DNA from: Mobilitalea sp.
GTDB lineage: Bacteria; Bacillota_A; Clostridia; Lachnospirales; Lachnospiraceae
Length of the DNA: 12,816 nt
Direction of reading: 5' to 3'
Assembly (NCBI GenBank): GCA_029974875.1
Contig: JARKQP010000845.1
Coordinates: 1 to 12,816, forward strand
Below are positions 12,677 to 12,816 of this stretch, in pieces. A program made the position numbers and the translations under genes. Below the pieces are notes generated by a model. The model was not told where the DNA came from. It did no database searches and worked only from the letters and a program-made list of their open reading frames with translations. Every line of letters starts with the position of its first letter. The stretch's first letter is position 1.

Positions 12677-12816
12677 AAATATAGAAAACACAGCGATGAT
12701 AAAAGCTACGATCCTTGATTTTCTGCAGAGAGCCGGCGGTTGGTGTAAGCCGGTGAAAGGACGGATCCTTCCACTTTTGGAGCTGCCGGTGAAAAGCCGG
12801 AAGGCTGGTACCCTTT
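12677..12816 (+). ncRNA. T-box riboswitch leader, 5' part (truncated by the window)
   Basis: T-box leaders bind uncharged tRNA and control transcription of aminoacyl-tRNA synthetase, amino-acid synthesis or transport genes. Stem I hallmarks are visible in order: GATGA (12695-12699, K-turn type motif), the AGAGAG bulge (12727-12732), a distal stem CCGGC/GCCGG (12733-12737 with 12749-12753) closing the loop GGTTGGTGTAA, then TTCCACTTTTGGAGC on the 3' side. The specifier should lie just before the GAA at 12791-12793, within GCTGCCGGT. I cannot fix its register: CGG (Arg), GCC (Ala) and others are possible. The antiterminator region and the regulated gene lie beyond the right edge. Confidence 0.82.

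Overview
The window looks like the chromosome of a fermentative, anaerobic low-to-mid-GC Firmicute (class Clostridia, plausibly Lachnospiraceae-like). The reasons are strong Shine-Dalgarno sequences, consensus sigma-A promoters, a T-box leader, and an Ech hydrogenase with its maturation genes. The organism assignment is inference; no rRNA gene is present.

Layout, left to right. (1) Positions 1-703 hold a truncated hxlR-type redox/stress regulator (minus) divergent from a small pyridoxamine-5'-phosphate-oxidase-fold flavoprotein (plus). The gap between them carries a clear promoter and two TATC-N6-GATA palindromes. (2) Positions 704-824 form a convergent gap with a very long hairpin and a possible methyltransferase relic. 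(3) Positions 825-7114 (minus) hold the complete NiFe-hydrogenase maturation set, in transcription order hypA-hypB-hypF-hypC-hypD-hypE. (4) Positions 7084-12305 (minus) hold a six-subunit energy-converting (group 4, Ech-type) NiFe hydrogenase, in transcription order echA-B-C-D-E-F. (5) Positions 12306-12816 hold the ech promoter and leader, a degenerate 34-bp repeat tract, and, facing right, a promoter followed by the 5' part of a T-box leader whose gene lies outside the window.

How it works together. One strong promoter near 12431-12458 appears to drive twelve co-oriented genes. EchA-F form a membrane complex that takes electrons from reduced ferredoxin, reduces protons to H2 and is expected to pump ions. 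HypF and HypE make the cyanide ligands, HypC and HypD assemble the Fe(CN)2CO unit, and HypA and HypB insert nickel. EchE ends just after its last metal-binding cysteine pair, so no C-terminal protease is needed, and none is encoded here.

The hydrogenase system itself is known. The most unusual feature is a concentration of short tandem duplications in the hyp half. HypF carries four in-frame repeat tracts (periods 15, 15, 27 and 18 bp), one in each linker around its domains; together they account for nearly all of its extra length. The 3' end of hypA is echoed by about four degenerate 32-bp copies in the hypA-hypB gap. The hypC/hypD junction has a 25/26-bp duplication. I found no comparable repeats within the ech structural genes, judged by eye from their translations.
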